Under the pieces are notes generated by a model. It saw nothing but the letters and a program-made list of their open reading frames with translations. It was not told where the DNA came from and made no database searches. 64,000 nucleotides of DNA from Cyanobium sp. Cruz-8D1. Its GTDB lineage: Bacteria; Cyanobacteriota; Cyanobacteriia; PCC-6307; Cyanobiaceae. The position numbers were made by a program, and so were the translations under genes. The stretch covers positions 62,001 through 126,000 of the forward strand of contig NZ_JAGQCD010000007.1 in the NCBI RefSeq assembly GCF_024345975.1, given 5' to 3'. Positions 54,521 through 63,875 of the stretch are shown here, piece by piece (positions within the stretch are counted from its first letter, which is position 1; every line of letters begins with the position of its first letter).

Positions 54521-55750
54521 ATGGCCGAGCTGCAAGTTTGCTGGCACAAGGCAACGCAGGACATCCCTGAAGACCAGTGGCAGGCCTTGGTGGGGGGCGA
54601 CGGTGGGCCGCTGGGAGCGGCCGTGGATCGCCCGTTCTATGGCTGGCGCTGGTTGCACCACCTGGAGGCCAGCGGCAGCATTGTGCCCCGCCAGGGCTGG
54701 CAGCCCTGCCATCTGGGGCTCTGGCGTCAGGGGCGGCTGGTGGCCCTGGCGCCCCTGTATCTGAAGGGCCACAGCTACGGGGAGTTTGTCTTCGACCAAT
54801 CCTTCGCCCAGCTGGCCGGTCAGCTGGGCCTGCGCTATTACCCTAAGCTCGTCGGCATGAGTCCGGTGAGTCCGGTGCAGGGCTACCGCTTCCATGTGGC
54901 GCCCGGGGAAGACGCCGCCGCCCTGACCGCGTTGATGCTGGCGGAGATCGACACGTTCTGCCGCCGGCAGCGCATTCTCAGCTGCAATTTTCTCTATGTG
55001 GATCCGGCCTGGCAGCCCCTGGCGGAGGCCGCCGGCTGCGCGCTTTGGATCAACCAGCAGAGCGAATGGCGCAATCCGGGCCATGGGGATTTCGAGGCCT
55101 ATCTGGCCAGCTTCAATGCCAACCAGCGGCGCAACATCCGCCGCGAACGCCGCTCGGTGGCGGAGGCGGGCCTGACCGTCACGCCCCTGGCTGGAGAAGA
55201 CATCCCACCGCCGCTGCTGGAGCGGATGCACGGGTTCTACGAACAGCACTGCAGCCGCTGGGGACCCTGGGGCAGCAAGTACCTCACGGAGTCCTTCTTC
55301 CAAGCGGCCGCCACCGACCTGCGCCAGCACCTGGTGCTGTTCAGTGCCCATCGGGGCGAGCCGATGCAGCCCCTGGCGATGTCGCTCTGTGTGCACGATG
55401 CCACCGGCCTCTGGGGCCGCTACTGGGGCAGTGACATCGAACTCGACAACCTGCACTTCGAAGTCTGCTACTACGCCCCGATCGCCTGGGCCATCGAGCG
55501 GGGGCTGGAGAGCTTCGATCCCGGGGCCGGCGGCAACCACAAACGGCGCCGTGGCTTCGTGGCCCAGCCCCGGGCCAGCCTGCACCGCTGGTACGACCCC
55601 CGCTTCGACGCCATCCTGCGGGACTGGCTGCCGGGCGCCAACCAGGAGATGCACCAGGCGATCGCGGCGATGAACGCCGAACTCCCTTTCACCGCTGCCT
55701 ACGATCCCCCCCATGCACCGCGACCCGTACCCACGCCTGAACCTGGATGA
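54521..55750 (+). CDS. GNAT/FemAB-like acyltransferase (peptidogalycan biosynthesis, DUF482)
   Basis: 409 residues. The sequence has PFYGWRWLHHLEASGS, GHSYGEFVFDQSFAQLAGQLG, YYPKLVGMSPVSPVQGYRF, and NQRRNIRRERRSVAEAGL. The acceptor part is RYWGSDIELDNLHFEVCYYAPIAWAIERGLESFDPGAGG. This is the DUF482 family annotated as peptidogalycan biosynthesis; the reaction is not known. Its last 38 nt overlap the DUF4346 gene. Confidence 0.88.
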   Translation: MAELQVCWHKATQDIPEDQWQALVGGDGGPLGAAVDRPFYGWRWLHHLEASGSIVPRQGWQPCHLGLWRQGRLVALAPLYLKGHSYGEFVFDQSFAQLAGQLGLRYYPKLVGMSPVSPVQGYRFHVAPGEDAAALTALMLAEIDTFCRRQRILSCNFLYVDPAWQPLAEAAGCALWINQQSEWRNPGHGDFEAYLASFNANQRRNIRRERRSVAEAGLTVTPLAGEDIPPPLLERMHGFYEQHCSRWGPWGSKYLTESFFQAAATDLRQHLVLFSAHRGEPMQPLAMSLCVHDATGLWGRYWGSDIELDNLHFEVCYYAPIAWAIERGLESFDPGAGGNHKRRRGFVAQPRASLHRWYDPRFDAILRDWLPGANQEMHQAIAAMNAELPFTAAYDPPHAPRPVPTPEPG

Positions 55751-56096
55751 GGCGCTCTCGCAGCGTTTCATCGCCCTCGACCCCTCGGGCTATTTCCTGA
55801 TCACAGTGGATGCCGCCGCCGGCGAGCTGGTGGCCGAGCACTACGCCAACGGCATCGATGAGCGGGGCTTGGCCACCGACCCCGACACCGGCGAGGTGAT
55901 CAGCTGTCGGGGCAGCGATCCCCGCGTGCCCATGGCCATCTACCGGGGCCGCACCGCCAAGGAACTCGGCATCGCCCTCACCGAGGCAGAGGGCCCCCAT
56001 CCCCTGTCGAGGCTGGACCATGCCCTCTACCTGGGTCGGGAGCTCCAGAAGGCCGAGTTCTGCCTCGTGCAGGGCTTGCCCTATGAACAGGACTAG
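55713..56096 (+). CDS. DUF4346 domain protein
   Basis: 127-residue soluble protein (MHRDPYPRLNLDEALSQRFIALDPSGYFLI, HYANGIDERGLATDPDTGEVI, HPLSRLDHALYLGRELQKAEFCL). This domain is known in cyanobacteria alone or attached to pterin-binding proteins; function unknown. It is co-oriented with and overlaps the DUF482 gene, and overlaps the convergent radical SAM gene by 4 nt. Confidence 0.8.
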   Translation: MHRDPYPRLNLDEALSQRFIALDPSGYFLITVDAAAGELVAEHYANGIDERGLATDPDTGEVISCRGSDPRVPMAIYRGRTAKELGIALTEAEGPHPLSRLDHALYLGRELQKAEFCLVQGLPYEQD

Positions 56097-57703
56097 GCAG
56101 GCTGAAGTTCGCGGCTGGTTTCGCGGGAGCCTTCGGGTGGTTCCGGGGGCAGGGCGGCGAGCTGGTCCTCGATTTCGCGGGTCACCACGCCCCGGTACTC
56201 CTGGAAGTGCTCGTTGTGGGCAAGGGTCACCAGGAACTGCTCCAGGTTGTTGGGGTTGCGGCGGGCGATGGTCAGCAGGGAACGCCAGAAACGGCCACGG
56301 GTGTCACGCTTCAGGCCCTGACGCCAGATCACGATCAAGAGGGCGCGGACATCGGTCCAGCTGGGCAGGCTGGCCTTGCCGAAGGCCGCCGCAGGCACGA
56401 ACTGCTGCCAGCGGGGCTGGCCCATCTTCAGGTAATAATGCGTGACCCGGTCGATGTAGGCGTTGGGTTCGTAGAGGCGGCAGAAGGCATCCACGTACTC
56501 ATTGGCGATCTGACGGATCGGCCGGGTGGGCACGAAGTTGAGCAGGTTGGTCTGGTTGACGCCTTTGGCGTCGGTTTTCTCCTGCACCAGACGGCCCTCT
56601 TTTTCCAGCCGATGCCAGAGGCCCGTGTTGGGCAGGGCCTGCAGCATGCCCATCATTGCGGCGGGGATGCCGGTGCGACTGACGAATTCCACGATCCGAT
56701 CGCCGGCGCCCTGCTTCTCGCCATCGAAGCCGATGATGAATCCCGCCATGACGCGGATGCCGTAGGAGGTAATCCGGTCAACAGATTCCTCCAGCGAACT
56801 GCGGGTGTTCTGCAGTTTGCCGGCGGTCGCAAGGCTGGCCTCATCGGGCGTCTCGATACCGAGGAAGACGCTGTCAAAGCGGGCCTCCGCCATCATCTGC
56901 ATCATGTCCTCGTCGGCGGCGAGATCCACCGAGGCTTCGGTGGCAAAGCTGAAGGGGTAGCCGTGGGCAACCTGCCAGCGCTTGATCTCGGGCAGCAGCA
57001 ACTTGGCGTTGCGCTTGTTGCCGATGAAGTTGTCGTCCACCAGGAAGATGGAGCGGCGCCAGCCGAGGTCGTACAGGTACTGGAGTTCGGCCACCAGCTG
57101 ATCAGGAGCCTTGGTGCGGGGTTTGCGGCCGTACAACACAATGATGTCGCAGAATTCGCACTGGAACGGGCAGCCCCTAGAGAACTGCACCGACATGGAG
57201 TCGTAGGCGTCCAGCTCGAGCAGGTCGAAGCGGGGGATGGGGGTGCCGGTGACGTCCGGCTTTTCCCCATCGGCACTGAATCGGCCCTGACGATCGCCGC
57301 GTTCAATGGCCTCGATGAACATTGGCAGGGTGATTTCCCCCTCGTCGAGCACCTTGAAGTCGGCCAACTTAAGTTCAGGCGCGTCTGGGGTGGAGCTGGC
57401 GAAGGGGCCGCCCACCGCCACCGGCAGACCCCGCTGCTTGGCCCTGGCGATCTGGGCGGCCATGTCGGCCTTCTGAACGATCATCCCGGAGATCACCACC
57501 AGTTCCGCCCAGTTCCACTCCGCTTCGGTTACCTCCCGGACGTTGCGATCCACCAGCTTCATCTCCCAAGTCTGGGGCAGCAGGGCGGCCACGGTGACCA
57601 TTCCGAGCGGCGGTAGGAGCACCTTCCGGTTCACCAGCTCGAGAATCTTTTCGTAGCTCCAGAACGTCTTCGGGAATTCGGGATAGATGAAAAGGGTGCG
57701 CAT
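56093..57703 (-). CDS. B12-binding-domain radical SAM protein (DUF4070, HpnR/BchE-like)
   Basis: 536 residues. An N-terminal cobalamin-binding-like domain (VLLPPLGMVTVAALLP...) is followed by the radical SAM cluster motif SRGCPFQCEFCDI (CxxxCxxC), then YLYDLGWRRSIFLVDDNFIGN and ETPDEASLATAGKLQNTR. The C-terminal DUF4070 region ends YRGVVTREIEDQL. It resembles hopanoid C3-methylase-type and anaerobic cyclase-type enzymes. No hopanoid genes are nearby, so the substrate is open. Confidence 0.88.
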   Translation of the reverse strand: MRTLFIYPEFPKTFWSYEKILELVNRKVLLPPLGMVTVAALLPQTWEMKLVDRNVREVTEAEWNWAELVVISGMIVQKADMAAQIARAKQRGLPVAVGGPFASSTPDAPELKLADFKVLDEGEITLPMFIEAIERGDRQGRFSADGEKPDVTGTPIPRFDLLELDAYDSMSVQFSRGCPFQCEFCDIIVLYGRKPRTKAPDQLVAELQYLYDLGWRRSIFLVDDNFIGNKRNAKLLLPEIKRWQVAHGYPFSFATEASVDLAADEDMMQMMAEARFDSVFLGIETPDEASLATAGKLQNTRSSLEESVDRITSYGIRVMAGFIIGFDGEKQGAGDRIVEFVSRTGIPAAMMGMLQALPNTGLWHRLEKEGRLVQEKTDAKGVNQTNLLNFVPTRPIRQIANEYVDAFCRLYEPNAYIDRVTHYYLKMGQPRWQQFVPAAAFGKASLPSWTDVRALLIVIWRQGLKRDTRGRFWRSLLTIARRNPNNLEQFLVTLAHNEHFQEYRGVVTREIEDQLAALPPEPPEGSRETSRELQPA

Positions 57704-57870
57704 GCTGCAGGTGAGTTGTGGAGGGGCCGTGGGCGATTGCGCGGCGGCGGAAAGGGTGTCTTGAGCAGGTTCCGCTGCGTCGCAACCTTAGGAGGTTTCG
57801 GGAAATATCTGGTCGTTCTACCGCCTCCTGCCAGGCCGTGGGGGTGGGAGGGGGCGGATCCTCTGCTGTA

Positions 57871-57990
57871 ATGAACTGGTTCCTCGCAGCAGCGGCCGTG
57901 GGTGTGGTGATTTATCTGGCGCTCGTCGGTGGCGGGCTCACCGCCGCCTTCCTGGCCACCGTCGTGCTCAAGGGCGTCAGGCTGATCTGA
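57871..57990 (+). CDS. Single-helix 39-residue membrane protein, possible PetL (cytochrome b6f subunit VI)
   Basis: The peptide is almost one hydrophobic helix (MNWFLAAAAVGVVIYLALV, then [20 protein letters not shown]). Size, single helix and C-terminal LKGVRLI resemble PetL, which typically ends in LRAIKLI-like text. PetL is otherwise very variable, so this is a suggestion only. The last 14 nt overlap the convergent MFS gene. No strong Shine-Dalgarno immediately precedes the ATG. Confidence 0.5.
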   Translation: MNWFLAAAAVGVVIYLALVGGGLTAAFLATVVLKGVRLI

Positions 57991-59206
57991 GCCTGAGCGC
58001 TCCGTTCCGCCCGAGTTCCAGCACGCCCACCACCAGCCCCAGGCCGCCGAGCAGGGCGAAGGTGGCCTGGAGTCCCATGGTCACCGTCAACGCGGCGGCC
58101 ACCAGGCCACTCACCCCGCCCCCGCCCAGGAAGGCAATCTGCCCCAGGCCGGCCATGCGGCCGCGCAGGGCCATGGGTGCCCCCACCTGGAGGATCAGGC
58201 TGGAACCGGCCAGCAGGCCGGCCGTACCGGCGCCGATCAACAGCGCCATCGCCAGGGCCGTCGGGCCGCCATTGGCCGTGGCCATCCCCAGCTGAGCCAG
58301 GGACACCACCACGGCGCAACCCCCCAGCAGCAGCACCGGTCGTTGGCTGAGGGCGGCGCTGTTGCGCTGCAGCACCACCCCGCCGGCGATGCTGCCGGCC
58401 GCCAGCACGCTGGTGAACAGGCCGAGGTCCTGCGGCGAGGGGCCAATCACTTCGGCGGCGATCAGGGGGGCCAGGCCCGGATGGAAGAAGCCCACCAGGC
58501 AGGCCACGGTGGTGAAGCGCAGCACATGGCGCAGGGTCGAACCGCACTCCCGCCAGGCGGCCCCGAGGCTGGCCCCTTCCCCCCCGGCGCTGCGCTGCTC
58601 CAGCTCCCGGTGGGGCCGCAGCAGCCAGATCACGGTGGCGATCGGCACCAGATAAGTTGCCGCATCGATCGCCAGGGCCATGGCGGGCCCGGAGAGGGCC
58701 ACGAGCCAGCCCCCCAGGGGAGGGCCCACCAGCTTGCCGACATTGAACACGACTGAGAAGCTGGCCAGATAGGGCGCCACCTGCTCCGGCCGTTCCACCA
58801 GCAGGGAGCAGTACTTGCTGCGGGCTGTGAGCTCAAAGGAGCTGGAGACGCCCACCACCAGCGTGCTCAGAAGCAGCAGGACCACCTGCCCCGTTCCCTG
58901 CAGCAAGGGAATGGCCAGGGCCCCCAGGGTGGCCCCGCCGAACAGACCCCACTGGGAGCGGATCAGCATGGTTTCGCAGCCCAGCCGATCCGTGAGCACC
59001 CCCGCCCGGCCGCTGACCAGGAGGCTGGGCAGGGCCAGGGCGGCGAAATGCAGGGCCAGCAACAGCGGATTGCCGGTGCCGGCCATCAGGATCCAGCCCT
59101 TGGCCGTCAGCCCGGCAAAGGATCCGGAGGTGCTCAGGCCGGAGGCGACGAGGAAGAGGGGGCGCTGGTGCCGTTGCAGCCAGCCGGCTCCGGGGCTGGG
59201 GCTCAA
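57977..59206 (-). CDS. Major facilitator superfamily transporter
   Basis: 409 residues with about twelve hydrophobic helices and the MFS signature [20 protein letters not shown] in the loop after TM2. It has drug-exporter-like character (MFS_3/enterobactin exporter group), but the substrate is unknown. The start is TTG 59206, giving a 4-nt overlap (TTGA) with rimO, so expression is probably coupled. Confidence 0.88.
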   Translation of the reverse strand: MSPSPGAGWLQRHQRPLFLVASGLSTSGSFAGLTAKGWILMAGTGNPLLLALHFAALALPSLLVSGRAGVLTDRLGCETMLIRSQWGLFGGATLGALAIPLLQGTGQVVLLLLSTLVVGVSSSFELTARSKYCSLLVERPEQVAPYLASFSVVFNVGKLVGPPLGGWLVALSGPAMALAIDAATYLVPIATVIWLLRPHRELEQRSAGGEGASLGAAWRECGSTLRHVLRFTTVACLVGFFHPGLAPLIAAEVIGPSPQDLGLFTSVLAAGSIAGGVVLQRNSAALSQRPVLLLGGCAVVVSLAQLGMATANGGPTALAMALLIGAGTAGLLAGSSLILQVGAPMALRGRMAGLGQIAFLGGGGVSGLVAAALTVTMGLQATFALLGGLGLVVGVLELGRNGALRLRSA

Positions 59207-60597
59207 GCCCCGCTCCGCGTTGTGGCCTGGGCCTCACGCACCATGGCGCCGGCCCCCACCACCTCGCCGCGCAGGTCGTAGGTGTCGGCCGCGGTGATCC
59301 GCACCGGCACCATCGTCCCCGGCGCTGCGCAGAGTCCGCCCTCACCAGGACTGACATGCACCTCGCCGTCCACCTCAGGGGCGAAGCGGGCGCAACGGCC
59401 CAGCATCTCGCCAGTGGTGGGGTTCTCCTGCTCAATCAGCACGTCCACGATGCGGCCCACCCAGGCGGCGTTGCGAGCGGCGGCGATCGGTTGCTGCAGG
59501 GCCATCAGCCGGTCCCGCCGCTCACTGGCGATCTCAGGCGGCACCGGATCGTCGAGCTCGGCGGCGGCGGTGCCGTCCTCGGGGGAGAAGCTGAACACGC
59601 CGACGTGATCGAAACGCTGCTCGGCCACGAACGCCAGCAGATGCTCAAAATGGGCCTCGGTCTCACCGGGGAAGCCGACGATGAAGGTGGTGCGCAGCAC
59701 GGCGTCCGGCAGTTGCTCGCGGATGCGCTGCAGCAGGGCGCCGTTGACCCCGGTCTGCCAGGGACGGTTCATGGCCCGCAGCACCTCCGGGTGGCTGTGC
59801 TGCAGGGGCAGGTCCAGGTAGGGCAGCACGTTGGGAACGTCCCGGTAGGCGGCGAGCACGGTGTCGGTGAGGCCGGTGGGATAGGCGTAGTGGACCCGGA
59901 TCCAGGGAATCTCCACCTCCCCGAGGGCCCGCAGCAGGTCGTCAAGCCGCGGTTTGCCATAGAGATCCAGCCCGTAATTGGTGGTGATCTGGCTGATCAG
60001 GATCAGCTCCTTCACGCCCTGGGCGGCCAGCTGGTGGGCTTCGGCCACGATCGATTCGATCGGGCGGGAGCGCTGGTCGCCCCGCAGCCTGGGGATGATG
60101 CAGAAGGCGCAGCGGTAGTCGCAGCCTTCGGCCACCTTGAGGTAGGCCACCGCCTCGGAGGTGGTGCGGTAGCGGGGCAGGTGTTCGTCGCCCACGAAGG
60201 TGGGCACCGCGCTGACCCTGTTGACCCGCTCCCCGGCCTCAACCCGCTCCAGCACCTCCACGATGTGCTGGTAGTCGCCGGTGCCGACGATCGCCCGCGC
60301 CTCCGGCAGGGAGTCCAGCAGCTCCTGCTGAAAATGCTGGGCCAGGCAGCCGGCGATGATCAGTTCCTTGCCCTGTTCGGCCAGTTCCACCAGGGTGCGC
60401 ACCGATTCGGCGCGGGCGTCCTGGATGAAGCTGCAGGTGTTGACCACCACCACCCGTGCCTCGCTTTCGTCGGCGCTGACGCCGTAGCCGGCCTCCGCCA
60501 GCAGGCCGAGCATGTGCTCCGTGTCCACCCGGTTCTTCTCACAACCCAGGTGGGTGAAGGCCACGGTGGGCCGTTCTTGGCTGGGCTGGGGAGACAT
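59203..60597 (-). CDS. rimO: Ribosomal protein S12 methylthiotransferase
   Basis: Radical SAM enzyme adding a methylthio group to Asp of S12. The N-terminal UPF0004 domain has [28 protein letters not shown] and IIAGCLAQ (three cysteines for an auxiliary cluster). The radical SAM motif is [13 protein letters not shown], and TRAM-like sequence ends the protein. The QDA and HLGCEKN text is RimO rather than MiaB. 464 residues. The poly-G tract lies 17 nt upstream. Confidence 0.95.
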   Translation of the reverse strand: MSPQPSQERPTVAFTHLGCEKNRVDTEHMLGLLAEAGYGVSADESEARVVVVNTCSFIQDARAESVRTLVELAEQGKELIIAGCLAQHFQQELLDSLPEARAIVGTGDYQHIVEVLERVEAGERVNRVSAVPTFVGDEHLPRYRTTSEAVAYLKVAEGCDYRCAFCIIPRLRGDQRSRPIESIVAEAHQLAAQGVKELILISQITTNYGLDLYGKPRLDDLLRALGEVEIPWIRVHYAYPTGLTDTVLAAYRDVPNVLPYLDLPLQHSHPEVLRAMNRPWQTGVNGALLQRIREQLPDAVLRTTFIVGFPGETEAHFEHLLAFVAEQRFDHVGVFSFSPEDGTAAAELDDPVPPEIASERRDRLMALQQPIAAARNAAWVGRIVDVLIEQENPTTGEMLGRCARFAPEVDGEVHVSPGEGGLCAAPGTMVPVRITAADTYDLRGEVVGAGAMVREAQATTRSGA

Positions 60598-60613
60598 GCT
60601 GTTGCGGGTGAAA

Positions 60614-60626
60614 GGGGGGGGGGGGG
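60614..60626. repeat. Homopolymeric G13 tract in the rimO / VKOR intergenic region
   Basis: Thirteen consecutive Gs on the plus strand, 17 nt upstream of the rimO start and about 98 nt upstream of the VKOR start. Such tracts slip during replication and could vary rimO leader length. Confidence 0.9.
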
Positions 60627-60723
60627 ACGGTCCGGCTTGCCGGCATCAAGAGAGTGGGCGCCAACGCCGATCTCCACCCTATGCAAGCCCCCGCGGCTGC
60701 GAGAATCGCCCCACGACTCGTCC

Positions 60724-61662
60724 GTGCCTGTGACTTCCACCCGCCTCGCCAGCCGCCTCACCAATCGCCGCCGACCCGAGCCGGGTCGCCGCTGGGCGCG
60801 GGTGGTGATGGCCGTGCTGGCCACGATCGGTGTGATCGACACCGCTGCGATCACCCTGAACCGCTGGGGCGTGATCGGCAACCTCAGTTGCCCCGGCGGC
60901 GCCGAGGGCTGCGACAAGGTGCTCAACAGCCCCTGGGGGAGTGTCTTCGGCCAGCCCCTCTCCCTGTTCGGCTTCCTGGCCTATGGCTCGGTGCTGGTGA
61001 TGGCGTTGCTGCCGCTGGTGCTGAAGGGCGAGGCCCGCACCAGCGTCAATGGACTCAGCTGGTGGGGCCTGTTCCTGCTCAGCGCCGGCATGGCGATCTT
61101 CAGCCTGGTGCTGGTGGGGGTGATGGCCTTTCAGATCAAGGCCTTCTGCACCTTCTGTCTGATGTCGGCCGTCATCAGTCTGTCGTTGTTCGTGCTGAGC
61201 CTGATCGGCGGAGAGTGGGAGGACACCGGCGCCTTGCTCTTCCGCGGTGTCCTCACCGTCCTGGCCGTTGGTCTGATCGGCCTCGGCTGGGCCACCTCCC
61301 TCAACCGCCCCGAGGCCACCACCGGCCCCGGCATGGCCCGGCCGGTGGTCGCTGCCAGCACCCCGGCCACCCTGGCCCTCGCCGAGCACCTCACCAGCAC
61401 CGGCGCCGCCATGTATTCGGCCTACTGGTGCCCCCATTGCCACGACCAGAAGGAGCTCTTCGGCAAGGAGGCCACGGCCAAGCTCAAGATCATCGAGTGC
61501 GCGCCCGATGGCCGCGACAACCAGGCGGCGCTCTGCGCCAGCAAGAACATCCAGGGCTTCCCCACCTGGGAAATCAAGGGCCAGCTGGATTCCGGCCAGA
61601 AGACCCTCGCCCAGCTCGCCGCCTTGAGCGGCTACAGGGACCCCGCAGCCCCCGCCAACTGA
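60724..61662 (+). CDS. Vitamin K epoxide reductase-thioredoxin fusion (disulfide formation)
   Basis: 312 residues from GTG 60724. The VKOR domain has four to five helices with loop cysteines Cys56 and Cys63 (NLSCPGGAEGCDKVL) and the active-site CxxC FCTFC (Cys142, Cys145). The C-terminal lumen-facing thioredoxin-like domain has YWCPHCHDQKELFG. In cyanobacteria and chloroplasts (LTO1) this fusion oxidises lumenal thiols and supports photosystem II assembly. GTG 60730 is an alternative start. Confidence 0.94.
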   Translation: MPVTSTRLASRLTNRRRPEPGRRWARVVMAVLATIGVIDTAAITLNRWGVIGNLSCPGGAEGCDKVLNSPWGSVFGQPLSLFGFLAYGSVLVMALLPLVLKGEARTSVNGLSWWGLFLLSAGMAIFSLVLVGVMAFQIKAFCTFCLMSAVISLSLFVLSLIGGEWEDTGALLFRGVLTVLAVGLIGLGWATSLNRPEATTGPGMARPVVAASTPATLALAEHLTSTGAAMYSAYWCPHCHDQKELFGKEATAKLKIIECAPDGRDNQAALCASKNIQGFPTWEIKGQLDSGQKTLAQLAALSGYRDPAAPAN

Positions 61663-61674
61663 GGCGCGCTCCCC

Positions 61675-63339
61675 TCAGCTCTGGCCCACCGGACCGGTGA
61701 AGGGGGATCGGCCCCGTCGCTGCATCGTGTGACGACGCCAGAACAGCTGGGGGGCAGGGGCATCGGTGCGGTAATGGCCGCCCCGGCTCTCCCCCCGGAA
61801 GGCGGCGGCCTCCATCAGCAGTTCCGCCAGCACCAGCCGCTGGCGCAGATCCTGAAGCAGCAGCAGGCGGTGGCTCTGGTCGGGCGTCAGCTGCAGTTCC
61901 TGGCCGGGCGGCAGGTCGTGGGCCCGGCGCAGCAGGGGAGACCGTTCGTGGCCGGAGCGTTGGCTGCGGACCCGGCCCAGGGCACCGATGAGATCCACCC
62001 CGCGCCGCTCCACCCCGGCCACCTGCCAGCACAGCCGGCGCAGGTCGCCGATCGCCGCGATCAGGCTGGCCTCATCGGGGCTCGACAGAACCTCAGCCCG
62101 GTTCAGCTGCGGGGCCGCGATGGGCGTGCCCCGCGGCGCAGGCGGCAGGGGCTGGGGTCGCAGATGGCGCAGCCGGCGGGCGAAGACCAGGCATTCCATC
62201 AGCGAGTTGCTGGCCAGGCGGTTGGCCCCGTGCACCCCGGTGCTGGCCACCTCCCCCACCGCGTAGAGGCCGCTCAGGCTGGTGGCGGCCTCCAGGTCGG
62301 TGCCGACGCCCCCCATCCAGTAGTGGGCGGCCGGGGCGACGGGAATCGGGGCGTCGCAGGGCGAAAGCCCCAGCTCTCGGCAGCGGCGCAGGATGGTCGG
62401 GAACTGGCGTTCCAGCCGTTCGCGGCCCACCGGCCGCAGGTCGAGCCAGAGATGGGTCACCCCCTGCTCCGCCATGCAGCGAGCCAGGGCGCGGCTCACC
62501 TGGTCACGGGGGGCCAGATCGCCCCCCTCCAGCTGTGCCACCGGAGAATGGCCGCCGTCGTCGAAGAGTCGCGCCCCTTCGCCGCGCACGGCTTCGCTGA
62601 TCAGGAAATGGGGGGCGTCCGGCAGCATCAGCGCCGTGGGGTGGAACTGCACGAACTCCAGGTCCCGCACCCTGGCGCCGGCGCTCCAGGCCATGGCCAC
62701 GCCATCGCCGCTGGCCTGGGTCGGGTTGGTGGTGTGGGCAAACAGATGGCCGCCGCCACCACTGGCCAGCACCACCGCACCGGCCCGCAGCCAGCGCAGG
62801 TAATTCCCCTCGAGCACCTGCAGCCCGACGCAGCGGCCGTCCTCCACCCACAGTTGCAGGGCGGGGATTCCCTTGCGTTGCTCTAGCCCCGGCCGGCGCC
62901 GCACTTCCCGCTCCAGGGCATCCACCAGGGCGCCGCCAGTGCGGTCCTGGGCATGCAGCACCCGGCGGTGGCTGTGGGCGGCTTCGAGGGTGGTGCTCAG
63001 ACCCTGAGGGGTGCGGTCGAAGGCCATGCCCAGTTGCACGAGCCGCTCGACACAGGCTGGTGCCTCCCGCACCAGCACCTCCACCGCCTCCGGATCGCAC
63101 AGGCCGGCACCGGCCTTGAGCGTGTCGGCGACATGGCTGGCGAAGCTGTCCTCGGCTCCGGTGACGGCGGCGATGCCGCCCTGGGCCCAGCGGCTGGCGG
63201 AGGGGGGGCTGCTGGATTTGCTCAGCAGCAGCACCCGCAGGTGGGGGGGCAACTCCAGGCAGGTCATCAGTCCTGCGGCGCCACTGCCCACTACCACCAC
63301 GTCCCAGTGGGGGGCCATGCGCGGATCCGGCTCATCCAA
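61675..63339 (-). CDS. nadB: L-aspartate oxidase
   Basis: First enzyme of de novo NAD synthesis, oxidising aspartate to iminoaspartate with FAD. Motifs are DVVVVGSGAAGLMTCLEL, SASRWAQGGIAAV, HTTNPTQASGDGVAMAWSAG, FHPTALMLP and GEVASTGVHGANRLASNSLMECLVF. The 554-residue product starts at ATG 63339; ATG 63318 would remove seven residues. It is convergent with the VKOR gene, with only 12 nt between. Confidence 0.94.
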   Translation of the reverse strand: MDEPDPRMAPHWDVVVVGSGAAGLMTCLELPPHLRVLLLSKSSSPPSASRWAQGGIAAVTGAEDSFASHVADTLKAGAGLCDPEAVEVLVREAPACVERLVQLGMAFDRTPQGLSTTLEAAHSHRRVLHAQDRTGGALVDALEREVRRRPGLEQRKGIPALQLWVEDGRCVGLQVLEGNYLRWLRAGAVVLASGGGGHLFAHTTNPTQASGDGVAMAWSAGARVRDLEFVQFHPTALMLPDAPHFLISEAVRGEGARLFDDGGHSPVAQLEGGDLAPRDQVSRALARCMAEQGVTHLWLDLRPVGRERLERQFPTILRRCRELGLSPCDAPIPVAPAAHYWMGGVGTDLEAATSLSGLYAVGEVASTGVHGANRLASNSLMECLVFARRLRHLRPQPLPPAPRGTPIAAPQLNRAEVLSSPDEASLIAAIGDLRRLCWQVAGVERRGVDLIGALGRVRSQRSGHERSPLLRRAHDLPPGQELQLTPDQSHRLLLLQDLRQRLVLAELLMEAAAFRGESRGGHYRTDAPAPQLFWRRHTMQRRGRSPFTGPVGQS

Positions 63340-63414
63340 GCGGCTGCTTCACCCCTTTACACCCTGCTTTGTGGTGGAGAGCCTATGGGACGGGCGGCGG
63401 CCGTCCTGCCGCCA

Positions 63415-63443
63415 ACAAAAAAACCGTCGTATTGACGACGGTT
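63415..63443 (-). terminator. Intrinsic terminator of psbU
   Basis: On the minus strand the stem AACCGTCGT / ACGACGGTT with a CAAT loop is followed by a T-run (As at 63417-63423 on the plus strand), 55 nt after the psbU stop. Confidence 0.92.
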
Positions 63444-63497
63444 CGCAGACGATGGATTGAGCTGGGGCGGCAGGGGCCCGGCCCCAGATCCGCAGGC

Positions 63498-63875
63498 TCA
63501 GCGATAGACGCCGTCATTGATGCGATCGAAGCCTTCGTTGAGGGCAATCGCGGGCGGGGTCACGGTGAAGTTGTCTTTGTACTTGTTGAAGAGCTCCCGC
63601 TGGCGGTCCGTCAGCTCCAGCTCCAGCACGTCGTCGACGTTCTCGTAGGGACCACCGAGGACGATCTTGCCGGCCAGGGTCGGATACATGCCGGGGTATT
63701 GCTGGAAACGGCGGACCGAGGCGTTGTTGAGATCCACCTTGCCGCCGCTCTCGGCAATCTTGTCGTCGATCTCGTTGCGGCGCTCCGCAGCGAGGGCGGC
63801 ACCGGGCAGAAGCAGGGTAACGAGCAGACCAGCCAGGACCACACCACTCATCAACCAGGCAAGCAGCCGCTTCAT
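63498..63875 (-). CDS. psbU: Photosystem II 12 kDa extrinsic protein PsbU
   Basis: Lumenal extrinsic subunit that stabilises the oxygen-evolving complex. 125 residues. A signal peptide (about 1-29, LLAWLMSGVVLAGLLVTLLLPGAALA) precedes the mature region NEIDDKIAESGGKVDLNNASVRRFQQYPGMYPTLAGKIV, with helix-hairpin-helix type elements and ending NEGFDRINDGVYR. ATG 63875 sits behind AAAAGGAG at good spacing; a GTG one codon upstream is less likely. Confidence 0.95.
   Translation of the reverse strand: MKRLLAWLMSGVVLAGLLVTLLLPGAALAAERRNEIDDKIAESGGKVDLNNASVRRFQQYPGMYPTLAGKIVLGGPYENVDDVLELELTDRQRELFNKYKDNFTVTPPAIALNEGFDRINDGVYR

Noticed and set aside
57785-57835. AGGAGGT near 57791 as ribosome-binding site for a further small gene
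   Set aside because: No ATG/GTG at suitable spacing follows in an open frame of meaningful length.
59356-60723. Plus-strand extension upstream of the VKOR protein
   Set aside because: It is antisense to rimO; signal and membrane region only begin after GTG 60724.
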